Part shown: positions 8,437-18,569 of the stretch, one piece after another
Position numbering within the stretch: the stretch's first letter is position 1
Layout: each line of letters begins with the position of its first letter
Source of the DNA: an uncultured Phocaeicola sp.
GTDB lineage: Bacteria > Bacteroidota > Bacteroidia > Bacteroidales > Bacteroidaceae
Assembly: GCA_958434805.1 (NCBI GenBank)
Contig: CAUBDX010000004.1
Coordinates: 1-64,000 of the forward strand
Direction: 5' to 3'
DNA: 64,000 nt
Made by a program: the position numbers and the translations under genes
Notes under the pieces: model-generated
Told to the model about the DNA's origin: nothing
Database searches by the model: none
The model's input: the letters and a program-made list of their open reading frames with translations, nothing else

Positions 8437-11160
8437 ATGAAAAACAACAAGAAACTCTGTCTTGCAATTTTATCTTTGCTTTTATTGATTAGAAATGCTT
8501 CATTTGCAGCCAAGGAAAAGAAATATGTACTCTCTTCACCCGATGGAACATTGAAAGTGGAAATCAGCGCCGGAAACGAACTGGCCTACCAAGTGATGCA
8601 TGGAAATGATACAATTCTCTCACACTCTAATATAGGTTTGGTTCTGGAAAACGGAACTATAGTAGGTAAAACTCCCCGTATCACAGGGGAAAGAAGGAGA
8701 AAGATAAAGGATAACATAGAATCACCTTTTTACCGTTTCAAGGAGTTCGTTGCAACAGGCAACGAACTCGACTTGAAGCTGAAAGGCGGGTTCGGAATCA
8801 TCTTCCGTGCATACAATGAGGGAGTCGCCTATCGATTCTATACCACACAATCTTCGGATATCATTATAAAGGAGGAACAGGCCGAGTTTAATTTTAAGGA
8901 AGATTATACGGCTTATCTTCCTTATACCACCAATGATAAAAAACCGATGGCGATGGCTTATCAGAATGTATATGACATCACTCCTCTGTCAAAAGCACAG
9001 CCTAAACTGGCTTTTCTTCCGGTTACCGTGGATTGCGGCAGCGTAAAACTGACCCTGTTGGAGTCCGACCTCGAAGCTTATCCGGGCATGTTTGTGCAGT
9101 CACAGCAGGGAAAGTATGGATTGAAAGGTGTCTTTGCTCCTTATCCGGCTAAAACAGACTTTTATCCTTGGCGGAAGCAGGAATATGTAACTGAAACTAC
9201 CGATTTTATATCCCGTAGCCGTGGCTCCCGTTCCTATCCGTGGCGTGTGTTGGCCATTACTGAAAAAGATACGGATATGCCGGTCAACAACCTGGTCTAT
9301 GCTCTGGCTTCTCCCAACCGTATCGGTGATACCTCATGGATAAAGACAGGCAAAGTGGCATGGGATTGGTGGAATGACTGGAATCTGAAAGGAGTGCCGT
9401 TTAAAGCCGGTATCAACATGGATACGTATAAATATTATATCGATTTCGCCAGCCGGAACGGATTGGAGTTTATTGTGTTGGATGAAGGATGGTATGATCC
9501 GAAGAGCGGGGATATGCTGACCGTTATTCCCGAACTTGATTTGACGGAGCTGATAGCATACGGCAAATCCAAAGGGGTGGAAATAGTGCTTTGGACGGTG
9601 TTTAATGTACTCGACAGCCAATTGGAAGCAGCTTGTAAGAAATATGCGGATATGGGAATCAAAGGTTTTAAGGTGGATTTCCTGGATCGTGATGATCAGA
9701 CTGCCGTCGAAATGGTGTATCGCATCGCTGAGATGACGGCCCGGTATAAATTAACCCTTGATCTGCACGGCATTTACAAACCGACAGGTATCAACCGTAC
9801 CTACCCCCATATTATCAATTTTGAAAGCGTGTTCGGCATGGAAGAGGTGAAATGGACGGATATCAAGAATAATATGCCTCTTTATGATGTTACTTTCCCT
9901 TATATTCGTATGATGGCGGGACCGGTGGATTATACGCCGGGAGCTATGCGCAATGCCACGAAGGCAGATTGGCGCGCCATGTATTACACGCCGGCCAGCA
10001 TGGGAACCCGGTGTCATCAGCTGGCTGCCTATATTGTACACGATTCTCCTTTTACCATGTTGTGTGATGCGCCTACCAACTATCTGAATGAGCAGGAATG
10101 TGTGGATTTCATAGCTTCTCTGCCTGTGGAGGTGGATTCTACTTTTATTGCTTCGGGCGAGTTGGGAAAATATATTGTAACAGTGCGTAAGAAGGATGTG
10201 AACTGGTATATCGGCGGTATGACCAATTGGGATGAACGTGATGTGCAGCTCGATTTCTCTTTCCTTCCCGAAGGAATGTCTTATACGGCTGTTTTGTTTA
10301 AAGACGGTGTGAATGCCAACAAGCAGGCCGAGGACTATCGCAAGGAAACCATCCGGATTGATAAGGACAGCCGGTTGACTTTGCATCTGGCATCGGGAGG
10401 CGGATTCGCCATGAAGTTGGAGCTTTGCCCTGTTCACGGACAGGTTACCGGTATTCCTGAAGGGAAAAATATTCCTTCTTTCTATCAGAAATACATAGAG
10501 ACAGAAGGTCTGTATGTCACCTCTTCCGGAAAGGTGAGCGATGAGGCCTTATTGAAAGCTTGTGATATCATCAGTTTGATGTTGGCAAAACGTCCGGATG
10601 TGAAGGCACACATGGTGAAGAAAGGCTGCCACGTCATGATAATCGGTAAAGATGAGGAAACTTGCGATTTGCCGGAGTTTGCCCATATCTGCAATTGTGA
10701 GGACAGCATTAAATATTGGAACTGGCGTGCCCGTGGTTTTGGCGGAGCACCGGAAGATGAATTTTCATCCAGTTGCGGAGAAGAGAATCTGCTGGCATTG
10801 CCGCAGGATAAATATGTAGGTGAGAATATCCTGATTCATGAGTTCGCTCACCTTATTCATACGGTAGGTATAGTGGGAGTGGAGCCAGACTTTAATGAGC
10901 GTTTGGAGGCACTTCGTCAGAATGCAATCCGGAAAGGGCTGTGGGAAAAAACGTATGCGGTGAGCAATAAAGAGGAATACTTTGCCGAGTGCGTACAGTC
11001 TTTCTTTAATTGTAACCGCTATGCCGAACCTGCAAACGGAGTTCATAACTGGGTGAACCGCCGCACGAAACTGAAGACGTATGATCCGGATATGTATCGG
11101 TTGTTGCAGGAATATTTTTATGAGATAGAAATTCCCATTCATAATGTGGTGCATGAATAA
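8437..11160 (+). CDS. GH97 glycoside hydrolase fused to a C-terminal zincin domain
   Basis: Residues 1-24 are a signal peptide; 28-280 the GH97 N-terminal beta-sandwich; about 281-565 the TIM barrel; 570-665 the small C-terminal sheet. GH97 enzymes cleave terminal alpha-galactose or alpha-glucose. The barrel has KVDFLD with Asp414 at the position of the nucleophile of retaining GH97 alpha-galactosidases (BT1871 type), and NFESVFG with Glu463 as candidate acid/base; SusB-type inverting members lack this Asp. Beyond the usual ~650-700 residues there are about 230 extra. These include HEFAH (His801, Glu802, His805) and NKEEYFAE (844-851), the layout of an HExxH zincin with a downstream Glu ligand. 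A two-enzyme fusion is therefore likely. It is followed 36 nt later by GH43. Alpha-galactosidase is the best guess. Confidence 0.88.
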   Translation: MKNNKKLCLAILSLLLLIRNASFAAKEKKYVLSSPDGTLKVEISAGNELAYQVMHGNDTILSHSNIGLVLENGTIVGKTPRITGERRRKIKDNIESPFYRFKEFVATGNELDLKLKGGFGIIFRAYNEGVAYRFYTTQSSDIIIKEEQAEFNFKEDYTAYLPYTTNDKKPMAMAYQNVYDITPLSKAQPKLAFLPVTVDCGSVKLTLLESDLEAYPGMFVQSQQGKYGLKGVFAPYPAKTDFYPWRKQEYVTETTDFISRSRGSRSYPWRVLAITEKDTDMPVNNLVYALASPNRIGDTSWIKTGKVAWDWWNDWNLKGVPFKAGINMDTYKYYIDFASRNGLEFIVLDEGWYDPKSGDMLTVIPELDLTELIAYGKSKGVEIVLWTVFNVLDSQLEAACKKYADMGIKGFKVDFLDRDDQTAVEMVYRIAEMTARYKLTLDLHGIYKPTGINRTYPHIINFESVFGMEEVKWTDIKNNMPLYDVTFPYIRMMAGPVDYTPGAMRNATKADWRAMYYTPASMGTRCHQLAAYIVHDSPFTMLCDAPTNYLNEQECVDFIASLPVEVDSTFIASGELGKYIVTVRKKDVNWYIGGMTNWDERDVQLDFSFLPEGMSYTAVLFKDGVNANKQAEDYRKETIRIDKDSRLTLHLASGGGFAMKLELCPVHGQVTGIPEGKNIPSFYQKYIETEGLYVTSSGKVSDEALLKACDIISLMLAKRPDVKAHMVKKGCHVMIIGKDEETCDLPEFAHICNCEDSIKYWNWRARGFGGAPEDEFSSSCGEENLLALPQDKYVGENILIHEFAHLIHTVGIVGVEPDFNERLEALRQNAIRKGLWEKTYAVSNKEEYFAECVQSFFNCNRYAEPANGVHNWVNRRTKLKTYDPDMYRLLQEYFYEIEIPIHNVVHE

Positions 11161-11196
11161 GCGTCGCAGGGACAAATAGAATTTTGCTATATAGAG

Positions 11197-13599
11197 ATGA
11201 ATAAGATACGATTGGTTGTTGCTTCCTTATTGTTGGGAGCTGCTACAGGTTTTGCTCAGAAGCCTTTTAATGCTTCGGGTACGGGGAATCCCATTATTCC
11301 CGGATATTTTGCCGATCCCACGGTGAAGAAGTTTGGCGATACGTATTATATGTATGCCACTACGGATGGCAGTGGGGCCGGTTTCGGTCCTGCACAGGTG
11401 TGGACCAGCAAGGATTTTGTAAACTGGACGTTAATGCCCATGAACTGGCCGGACAGTCATTGGATATGGGCTCCCGATGTGATGAAACATACGGATGGGA
11501 ATTATTATTATTTTTATTGTCAGCCCTGTATGATTCATTGCGGGGTCAGTGAAACGCCGCGTGGTCCTTGGAAAAATATATTGGGCGAAAGTGAGGCTGT
11601 TCTTGTACCCGACCGTTTTGTGACGAATGCCATTACATTGGATGGGCAGACCTTTGTGGATGATGATGGTTCTGTATATTTGTATTGGGGGACTTGGGGA
11701 ATTTATAAAGGTTTCGGTTGCGGAGCCGGAAAACTGGCTTCCGATATGAAGAGTTTTACTGAAACGCGTCTGATTCCAAATACGGAAGCTACGGATTTTT
11801 TTGAAGCGCCCTTTGTGATGAAACGAAAGGGGATCTATTATTTTATGTATTCTTCGGGTTCCTGTCACGACCACACCTATCGGGTGCAGTATGCCACTTC
11901 GGACAAGCCCATGGGGCCGTACACCTATCGGGGATGTATTCTTGAAACCAATACCGACGGAACAATTCATGGGCCGGGACATCATAGCGTTTTGAAAGAA
12001 GGCAATGAATATTATATGGTCTATCACCGTCATGATAATCCGCATTCCAACCGCGGATTTCATCGTCAGCTTTGTGTGGACCGTATGGAGTTTGCCGAAG
12101 ATGGAAGTATTAAACCCCTTATTCTCACTCATGACGGAATAGGTGCATTGGCATCTTCTGTAGTGAAATCAAAAAATCTGGCATTGGGTGCTAAGGTGAG
12201 GGCTTCTTCTTTTTATGATGCCGATTTCCGTCCCGAATATGCTGTAGATGATAATAACGGAACTTTATGGCGTCCTCGTGGAATGGGACAGGAGTGGATA
12301 GAAATGGATTTGGGTGTTGCCCGGCAGATACAAACTATCTGGACTCAATTTGAGTATGGCACACAATTTTATCAATATTTAATTGAAACTTCTGTCGATG
12401 GCAAGCATTGGTCTGTTTTCGCTGATAAGCGGAATAATCGTCTGGCAGGCAGCCCGATGGTCGATTTTGGCAAGGTGAAGGCTCGTTATGTCCGCCTTAC
12501 CTTTACCGGAGGACAGAAGAACGGATTTGGCGGGGCGGTCTGGAACTTGAAAATCTTTGAGGGTGTGGAAGCATCGGCTCCGCAACAATGGCTGGGACTT
12601 ACCGCTGCCGATTGGAATGGTCGTGAATGGCAGAACAATGAAGGGATGCTGGGAGGGGCTTTTACTTTGAAGGAAGGTTCGGCACGCATACAGCGCATCG
12701 GTGGGCGTGATGCGTTGGTACTGGAACCGGGAACTACATTGGAGTATAGTCATCCGTTACTCTCCTCGTCCAAAGAGCATACAGTTAGTGGGTTGGTTTA
12801 CAGGTCAGGTAAATGGCAGAGTTATGAAGCGGAGTCGTGTCTTTCGTCGGGATCGATTACGCTGCATAGTTCCACCGAACCTTTGGTCATTACCAATTTC
12901 CGTTTCTACAATTGGAAACAGGAAGCAGCGGAAAAGGCATACGATGCGGAAACGGATATCGTGCGTCTGCCTGTAGCCAATCAGCAGAAACATGGGCTGG
13001 TGGTCAGTCTTTCTGCCGATGATTTTGTAGTGAACGATACGGTTCCTTATCTGGAAAACCGAGGAGTAAAAGGGTATTTTGAAGCCCGGAAATTACCTCT
13101 CGTTGTGAAAGAAGTGAAAGGGAAAAAGGCATTTCATTTTGAGGGTACTCAGGTCTATACTTCCAGTTTTATGCTTTCTGCCACTTTGCAGGATAATGCT
13201 CCTTATACCTTGGAGGCATGGGTACTGAATGATTCCATTAGTGAAAATGAATGTGTGGCCGATTTTACTACCTCGCATGATGAATTGGAGAAAATCATGT
13301 TGGTCAACGGCACGGAGCCTCGTTGTGGAGTAATCAATCACTATGGCTGGTATGAAGATGCAGGATATAAGGACATGAAGGAGTTGGCAGGAAAGTGGCA
13401 GCACATCTATATCTGCTTTGATGGGCGGATGGAACAGGTTTATATCAATGGAAAATTAGTCAGTGAAAAAGATATCCAGTTGCTGGTGAAACCGTCACAA
13501 TTCATCACATTGGGACGCAATGCCGAAGGAGACTGGCCCTTTACCGGTTATCTGCACTCATTGAAATTATGGGATGAATATTTGCCGTTGAAAGAGTGA
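11197..13599 (+). CDS. GH43-family hydrolase with F5/8C-type and LamG-like modules
   Basis: A signal peptide ends near FAQ (residue 21). Residues 28-320 form a five-bladed GH43 propeller: candidate catalytic base Asp40 (YFADPTV), FVDDDGSVYLYWG at 153-165, and acid Glu203 (FFEAPF). Residues about 325-455 resemble a coagulation factor 5/8 type C carbohydrate-binding module (ALGAKVRASSFYDADFRPEY ... YVRLTF). The C-terminal ~150 residues resemble a LamG/concanavalin-like module (YTLEAWVLND, WQHIYICFDG). GH43 enzymes are usually alpha-L-arabinofuranosidases, xylosidases or exo-galactosidases; next to GH127, removal of arabinose or galactose side chains is most likely. Exact subfamily is not decided. 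Confidence 0.9.
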   Translation: MNKIRLVVASLLLGAATGFAQKPFNASGTGNPIIPGYFADPTVKKFGDTYYMYATTDGSGAGFGPAQVWTSKDFVNWTLMPMNWPDSHWIWAPDVMKHTDGNYYYFYCQPCMIHCGVSETPRGPWKNILGESEAVLVPDRFVTNAITLDGQTFVDDDGSVYLYWGTWGIYKGFGCGAGKLASDMKSFTETRLIPNTEATDFFEAPFVMKRKGIYYFMYSSGSCHDHTYRVQYATSDKPMGPYTYRGCILETNTDGTIHGPGHHSVLKEGNEYYMVYHRHDNPHSNRGFHRQLCVDRMEFAEDGSIKPLILTHDGIGALASSVVKSKNLALGAKVRASSFYDADFRPEYAVDDNNGTLWRPRGMGQEWIEMDLGVARQIQTIWTQFEYGTQFYQYLIETSVDGKHWSVFADKRNNRLAGSPMVDFGKVKARYVRLTFTGGQKNGFGGAVWNLKIFEGVEASAPQQWLGLTAADWNGREWQNNEGMLGGAFTLKEGSARIQRIGGRDALVLEPGTTLEYSHPLLSSSKEHTVSGLVYRSGKWQSYEAESCLSSGSITLHSSTEPLVITNFRFYNWKQEAAEKAYDAETDIVRLPVANQQKHGLVVSLSADDFVVNDTVPYLENRGVKGYFEARKLPLVVKEVKGKKAFHFEGTQVYTSSFMLSATLQDNAPYTLEAWVLNDSISENECVADFTTSHDELEKIMLVNGTEPRCGVINHYGWYEDAGYKDMKELAGKWQHIYICFDGRMEQVYINGKLVSEKDIQLLVKPSQFITLGRNAEGDWPFTGYLHSLKLWDEYLPLKE

Positions 13600-13627
13600 T
13601 TCACCCTTTTCCTATGACCGGAATATG

Positions 13628-13635
13628 TATTTTTG
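13628..13635 (+). promoter_or_regulatory. Candidate promoter -7 element for GH127
   Basis: TATTTTTG matches TAnnTTTG exactly and lies 34 nt before the ATG at 13670. No clear TTTG is seen at -33. It lies inside the longest open frame, which argues for the downstream Met as start. Confidence 0.4.
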
Positions 13636-13669
13636 CAAAAACTATGATAAACAATTAAATGATAGAACC

Positions 13670-16075
13670 ATGAAGAAACTTTTAGTCACTGCTCTGTTGA
13701 CTGCTACCGTAGCAGGCGGAACAGCGCAAGTAAAAAATCAGTCGCACGGCTATCCTATCGACCCCGTACCTTTCACTTCGGTGAAAGTAACCGATTCATT
13801 CTGGGGGCAACGGCTGAATGCCAGCCGTGAAGTAACGATTCCTCTGGCGTTCAGCAAATGTGAGGAAACAGGACGTTATACTAACTTTGTCAATGCCGCC
13901 CATCCCAGTGATACCATTAAAGTAGGCGGTCTGGCTTTTGATGATACTGATGTGTACAAAACGATAGAAGGTGCCAGTTATCTGTTACAGACCTATCCGG
14001 ACAAAAAACTGGCTAAGTATATTGATAGTGTGCTGGTTATTGTCGCTGCGGCACAGGAACCGGATGGTTATCTCTATACTTCGCGTACCATGAACCCGAA
14101 GCATCCGCATGAGTGGGCAGGAAGCAAACGGTGGGAGAAGGTGGAGGAACTGAGTCATGAATTCTATAACTTGGGACACATGGTAGAAGGTGCTATTGCG
14201 CATTACCAGGCTACCGGAAAACGTAATTTCCTTGATATCGCTATCCGTTATGCCGACTGTGTCTGCCGGGAGATAGGTACGGGCGAAGGACAGCAAATCC
14301 GTGTGCCGGGACATCAGATTGCCGAAATGGCTCTTGCCAAACTGTACTTGGTAACGGGGCAACAGAAATATTTGGATCAAGCCAAATTCTTTTTGGACCA
14401 GCGTGGACACACCACCCGCACAGATGAATACAGTCAGGCGCACAAGCCGGTAGTGGAGCAGGATGAGGCCGTGGGACATGCTGTCCGTGCCGCTTATATG
14501 TATGCAGGCATGGCAGATGTGGCCGCACTGACAGGGGATACGGCTTATATCCATGCCATAGACCGTATTTGGGACAACATTGTGGGCAAAAAATATTATA
14601 TTACCGGCGGCATCGGCGCCACCAGCAATGGGGAGGCTTTTGGCAAGAACTATGAACTGCCCAATATGTCCGCTTATTGTGAGACTTGCGCGGCTATCGG
14701 TAATGTGTATGTCAACTACCGCTTGTTCCTGCTTCATGGTGAGGCAAAATATTATGATGTGCTGGAACGTACTTTATATAATGGTCTTATTTCGGGCGTG
14801 TCCCTGGATGGTGGCGGGTTCTTCTATCCTAATCCGTTGGAAAGCATCGGGCAGCACCAGCGCCAGCCTTGGTTCGGCTGTGCCTGTTGTCCGTCCAATA
14901 TCTGTCGTTTCATTCCTTCTTTGCCGGGATATGTGTATGCGGTGAAAGGTAAGGACGTGTATGTTAATCTGTTCATGTCCAATACTTCGAACTTGAAGGT
15001 AGAGGGCAAGGCTGTTTCTTTGGAGCAGGCTACTCATTATCCTTGGAACGGTGATGTCACTATCGGTGTCAACAAGAACAATGCCGGACAGTTTACAATG
15101 AAAATCCGTATTCCGGGATGGGTGCGTAATCAGGTAGTTCCCAGTGACCTGTACACTTATTCGGATGGAAAGCGTTTGAGCTATACAGTGAAAGTAAATG
15201 GAGAACCGGTACAGAGTGAACTGAAGGACGGTTATTTCTGCATAGACCGCCGTTGGAAGAAAGGGGATAAAGTAGCCGTTCATTTCGATATGGAGCCTCG
15301 TACGGTGAAAGCCAATAATAAAGTGGAGGCAGATCGTGGACGTATAGCCGTGGAGCGTGGCCCGATCGTTTATTGTGCGGAATGGCCGGATAATGATTTT
15401 GATGTGCTGAGCGTGTTTATGAACCGCACTCCTCAATTCGAGGTGGTTGAAAAACCGGATTTGCTCTATGGCATTAACCAGTTGAAGACGGATGCGCAGA
15501 TTCTGGGCTATGACGACAGAGGTCGTCTGACGGCTACTGATGTGAAGCTGACGTTGATCCCTTACTATGCTTGGGCACACCGCGGTGCAGGTGCTATGGC
15601 AGTGTGGTTGCCGCAGGAATTAAGTGCTTCCCGTCCGACTATGCCTGCTACGCTGGCATCGGAAAGCAAAGTGGATGCTTCGCATAAGGTGAAATCCATC
15701 TCCGCCATTAATGACCGTCTGGTGCCGAAAGATGAGAATGACCGTTCCGTACCCTATTACCATTGGTGGCCCAAACAGGGAACTACTGAATGGATATCCT
15801 ACGAGTTCCCGTCCGAAGCGACTGTTTCCAGTGCTACCGTATATTGGTATGATGATGCTCCTTGGGGAGGATGCCGCATACCGCAAAGTTGGAAGATGTA
15901 CTATAAAGATGCACAAGGCCAGTGGCAACCGGTGAGTGGAGCGGATAAGTATGGAGTGGAAAAAGGTACGGGGAATACAGTCAATTTTGACCCGGTAAAG
16001 ACAAAAGCGGTAAAACTGGAGATTGTTCAGCCGGCCGATAATTCATCGGGTTTGTTTGAATGGGAAGTGAAATAG
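13670..16075 (+). CDS. GH127 beta-L-arabinofuranosidase
   Basis: Removes terminal beta-L-arabinofuranose. An upstream in-frame ATG exists at 13625, but MKKLLVTALLTATVAGG at 13670 begins a proper signal peptide and a promoter-like -7 lies between, so 13670 is chosen (801 aa). The (alpha/alpha)6-barrel carries the GH127 zinc/cysteine centre: Glu338 and Cys340 (YCETC) and Cys406-Cys407 (GCACCPSN). In bifidobacterial HypBA1 the equivalents are Glu338, Cys340, Cys417 and Cys418, with Cys417 the nucleophile, so Cys406 is the predicted nucleophile here. The C-terminus (about 650-801) adds a beta-sandwich, WISYEFP...VYWYDD, probably carbohydrate-binding. The S9 peptidase follows 11 nt later. Substrates in this family include arabinosylated hydroxyproline proteins and pectic side chains. 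Confidence 0.93.
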   Translation: MKKLLVTALLTATVAGGTAQVKNQSHGYPIDPVPFTSVKVTDSFWGQRLNASREVTIPLAFSKCEETGRYTNFVNAAHPSDTIKVGGLAFDDTDVYKTIEGASYLLQTYPDKKLAKYIDSVLVIVAAAQEPDGYLYTSRTMNPKHPHEWAGSKRWEKVEELSHEFYNLGHMVEGAIAHYQATGKRNFLDIAIRYADCVCREIGTGEGQQIRVPGHQIAEMALAKLYLVTGQQKYLDQAKFFLDQRGHTTRTDEYSQAHKPVVEQDEAVGHAVRAAYMYAGMADVAALTGDTAYIHAIDRIWDNIVGKKYYITGGIGATSNGEAFGKNYELPNMSAYCETCAAIGNVYVNYRLFLLHGEAKYYDVLERTLYNGLISGVSLDGGGFFYPNPLESIGQHQRQPWFGCACCPSNICRFIPSLPGYVYAVKGKDVYVNLFMSNTSNLKVEGKAVSLEQATHYPWNGDVTIGVNKNNAGQFTMKIRIPGWVRNQVVPSDLYTYSDGKRLSYTVKVNGEPVQSELKDGYFCIDRRWKKGDKVAVHFDMEPRTVKANNKVEADRGRIAVERGPIVYCAEWPDNDFDVLSVFMNRTPQFEVVEKPDLLYGINQLKTDAQILGYDDRGRLTATDVKLTLIPYYAWAHRGAGAMAVWLPQELSASRPTMPATLASESKVDASHKVKSISAINDRLVPKDENDRSVPYYHWWPKQGTTEWISYEFPSEATVSSATVYWYDDAPWGGCRIPQSWKMYYKDAQGQWQPVSGADKYGVEKGTGNTVNFDPVKTKAVKLEIVQPADNSSGLFEWEVK

Positions 16076-16086
16076 AATAATTCAAA

Positions 16087-18330
16087 ATGAAGGTTGGTAA
16101 GTTAGGTTGGCTGGTAGCCATGTTCCTTAGTGGGGGCATGGCTGTCGCTCAAGGTACGGCTGATGATTATCGGCGTGCTTATGCATTGAAAGAGAAGTTC
16201 AGTGCGGATAAAGTTTTCTATTCCAATGTCAATCCGCAATGGATAGAGGGTACTCATCAATTCTGGTATGTGCGGAATACTCCGGACGGCTGCCTGTATG
16301 TATCTGTAGATGCGGATAAGAAAGCTAGAAAAGAATTGTTTGATTCTCATCGTCTGGCAAAGGCGTTGGGTGCTGCATCCGGAAAAGAGGTCAAGCCGGA
16401 AGCTCTTGCATTGGGGCGTTTGTCGGTCAGTAAGGGATTGGATACGCTGCGCTTTGTGTTTAATAATCAACGTTGGATGTATGCGTCCCGGAAAAATCAA
16501 CTGGTCAATGAAGGTGCGGTTCCTCTCCCTCCCAAGCAAAAGCATTGGATGGAGGTGGATGATGAGAAGACGGCATCACCGGTTCCGTCTCCTGATGGTA
16601 AATGGATCGCATTTATTAAAAATCAGAATATCTATGTAAAGGAGGTGGCTACCGGAAAAGAAAAGCAACTGAGCTTGGACGGGACACTGGGTAATTATTA
16701 TTCAGCCTACATCCGCTGGTCACCGGACAGTAAGAAGGTGGCTTCCTGCAAGATCCGTCCGGTGGAAAAGCGTTATGTTTATTATGTGGAATCTTCTCCG
16801 GCTGATCAGCTTCAGCCCAAGCTTCACAAACAGGAGTATGCGAAGCCGGGAGATGAACTTCCTTTTAAAGTGCCCTGCATCTATGAAGTGGAGAGCGGAC
16901 GAAGCATTATTCCTTCTACCGAATTGTTCGACCGGCAATATGAAGTATATGGCCCCGAATGGAACCCCGACAGCCGTGCCGTGACTTTTGAATATAACCA
17001 GCGCGGACATCAGGTGTACAGAGTACTTGAACTTTCTGCCGAAACGGGAAAAGTGCGCCCGTTGGTAGAAGAAACCAGCGATACATATGTGAATTATACC
17101 CGTCATTTCCGTCATGACTTGAAAGACGGCAAGCAGATGATATGGATGAGTGAGCGTGACAATTGGAATCATCTCTATATGTACAACCGTATTACCGCAC
17201 AGCCCGATTATCAAATTACTAAAGGAGAATGGTATGTACGCGAAGTGCTTTGGGTAGATGAAGATAACCGTCAGATTTATTTCTCGGCAAATGGTATGGA
17301 AGCCGGTGAAGACCCCTATTTCATCCGTTATTACCGCATCGGTTTTGATGGCAAAGGGCTTACTTGTCTTACCCCCGAAGAAGGGATGCACCGTGCCTGG
17401 TTCTCGGAAGACATGAAGTATTTGGTAGATGTTTATTCTATGGTGGACAAGGTTCCCGTCGCTGTGTTACGTAGTGCCAGGGATGGCAAAGTGGTGATGC
17501 CGTTGGAAACAGCCGATATAACTCTTTTGGAGGCCGAAGGCTGGAAAGCTCCGGAGGTGTTTGTTGCCAAAGGGCGGGACGGCAAGACGGATATGTGGGG
17601 ATTGATTGCCCGCCCCACCAACTTTGACCCGAATAAGAAATATCCGGTTATCGAATACATTTATCAGGGTCCCGGAGACCAGTATGTTCCGAAGACTTTC
17701 CGTCCTTATGACTGGAATATGACTTCCTTGGCCGAACTTGGTTTTATCGTCTTGATGGTCGATGGAATGGGAACTTCTTTCCGTTCGCGTGCTTTTGAGA
17801 ATGTATGTTATAAGAATTTGAAAGATGCCGGTCTGCCGGACCATATTGCCTGGATTAAGGCGGCTGCGCAAAAGTATCCTTATATGGATGTGGACAGGGT
17901 AGGTATTTACGGTTGTTCTGCCGGTGGTCAGGAATCTACAAATGCAGTTTTGCTTTATCCTGATTTCTATAAAGCAGCTTATTCGGCTTGTGGTTGTCAT
18001 GATAACCGTATGGATAAGATTTGGTGGAATGAACTTTGGTTGGGCTATCCGGTAGGAGATCAATATAAGGAAGGGTCTAATGTGGAAAATGCACATCTGT
18101 TGAGTCGTCCTTTGATGTTAGTGGTGGGAGAACTGGATGATAATGTAGATCCTGCCTCTACCATGCAGGTGGTCAATGCATTGATAAAGGCGAATAAAGA
18201 TTTTGAATTGGTCGTGATTCCCGGAGCGCATCATACAATGGGGGAAGATTTTGGCGAACATAAGCGGTATGATTTCTTTGTCCGTCATTTGATGCAGGTG
18301 AATCCACCGAAGTGGGATGAGATAAAATAG
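16087..18330 (+). CDS. S9-family (dipeptidyl-peptidase IV-like) serine peptidase
   Basis: Signal peptide MKVGKLGWLVAMFLSGG; N-terminal DPP IV beta-propeller (about 30-490); C-terminal alpha/beta hydrolase. The catalytic triad can be read as Ser611 (GCSAGG), Asp684/Asp685 (GELDDNVDP) and His715/His716 (PGAHHTMG). The nucleophile elbow has Cys where DPP IV has Trp (GWSYGG), a small departure. Family members remove dipeptides, often X-Pro, from N-termini in the periplasm. Its place at the end of a glycosidase operon, before a strong terminator, suggests it processes peptide freed from a glycoprotein substrate. A second S9 gene near 48 kb is a separate paralogue. Confidence 0.9.
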   Translation: MKVGKLGWLVAMFLSGGMAVAQGTADDYRRAYALKEKFSADKVFYSNVNPQWIEGTHQFWYVRNTPDGCLYVSVDADKKARKELFDSHRLAKALGAASGKEVKPEALALGRLSVSKGLDTLRFVFNNQRWMYASRKNQLVNEGAVPLPPKQKHWMEVDDEKTASPVPSPDGKWIAFIKNQNIYVKEVATGKEKQLSLDGTLGNYYSAYIRWSPDSKKVASCKIRPVEKRYVYYVESSPADQLQPKLHKQEYAKPGDELPFKVPCIYEVESGRSIIPSTELFDRQYEVYGPEWNPDSRAVTFEYNQRGHQVYRVLELSAETGKVRPLVEETSDTYVNYTRHFRHDLKDGKQMIWMSERDNWNHLYMYNRITAQPDYQITKGEWYVREVLWVDEDNRQIYFSANGMEAGEDPYFIRYYRIGFDGKGLTCLTPEEGMHRAWFSEDMKYLVDVYSMVDKVPVAVLRSARDGKVVMPLETADITLLEAEGWKAPEVFVAKGRDGKTDMWGLIARPTNFDPNKKYPVIEYIYQGPGDQYVPKTFRPYDWNMTSLAELGFIVLMVDGMGTSFRSRAFENVCYKNLKDAGLPDHIAWIKAAAQKYPYMDVDRVGIYGCSAGGQESTNAVLLYPDFYKAAYSACGCHDNRMDKIWWNELWLGYPVGDQYKEGSNVENAHLLSRPLMLVVGELDDNVDPASTMQVVNALIKANKDFELVVIPGAHHTMGEDFGEHKRYDFFVRHLMQVNPPKWDEIK

Positions 18331-18383
18331 GAGGAGTGAGGTTTGTAGCTGTAGGAGTTTGTCAGTTATGATAAATAGAGGTG

Positions 18384-18422
18384 GCAGTGTTATGGAGGAC
18401 AAGTCCATAGCACTGCTTTTTT
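18384..18422 (+). terminator. Strong terminator after the GH97-GH43-GH127-S9 block
   Basis: A 13-bp stem (18384-18396 with 18404-18416, one G-U pair) and 7-nt loop are followed by six T. It lies 54 nt after the S9 stop. Confidence 0.88.
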
Positions 18423-18505
18423 ATGTAATTCCGTGTTTTCATTGATGAAATTATGTCGGTTGAGCCGTGTCTGTGCAAAATCTGCCTGAAAAAGACCAAA
18501 TATTC

Positions 18506-18537
18506 TCTGTATTCAGATTGGAAAACGCATAATTTTG
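18506..18537 (+). promoter_or_regulatory. Candidate Bacteroides promoter for the pectate lyase gene
   Basis: TCTG (18506-18509, one mismatch to TTTG), 20-nt spacer, TAATTTTG (18530-18537, exact TAnnTTTG). It lies 32 nt before the ATG at 18570 and downstream of the previous terminator, and it rules against the longer frame start at 18453. Confidence 0.6.
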
Positions 18538-18569
18538 TTTGCTGGTTTTTATCAAAACATATAGGAATA

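Noticed and set aside
13625..13669. Upstream ATG of GH127 as start
   Set aside because: It would add 15 residues before a perfect signal peptide and overlaps a -7 promoter element.
14774..15580. 268-codon open frame opposite GH127
   Set aside because: Antisense shadow of conserved GH127 sequence including the CC zinc site.
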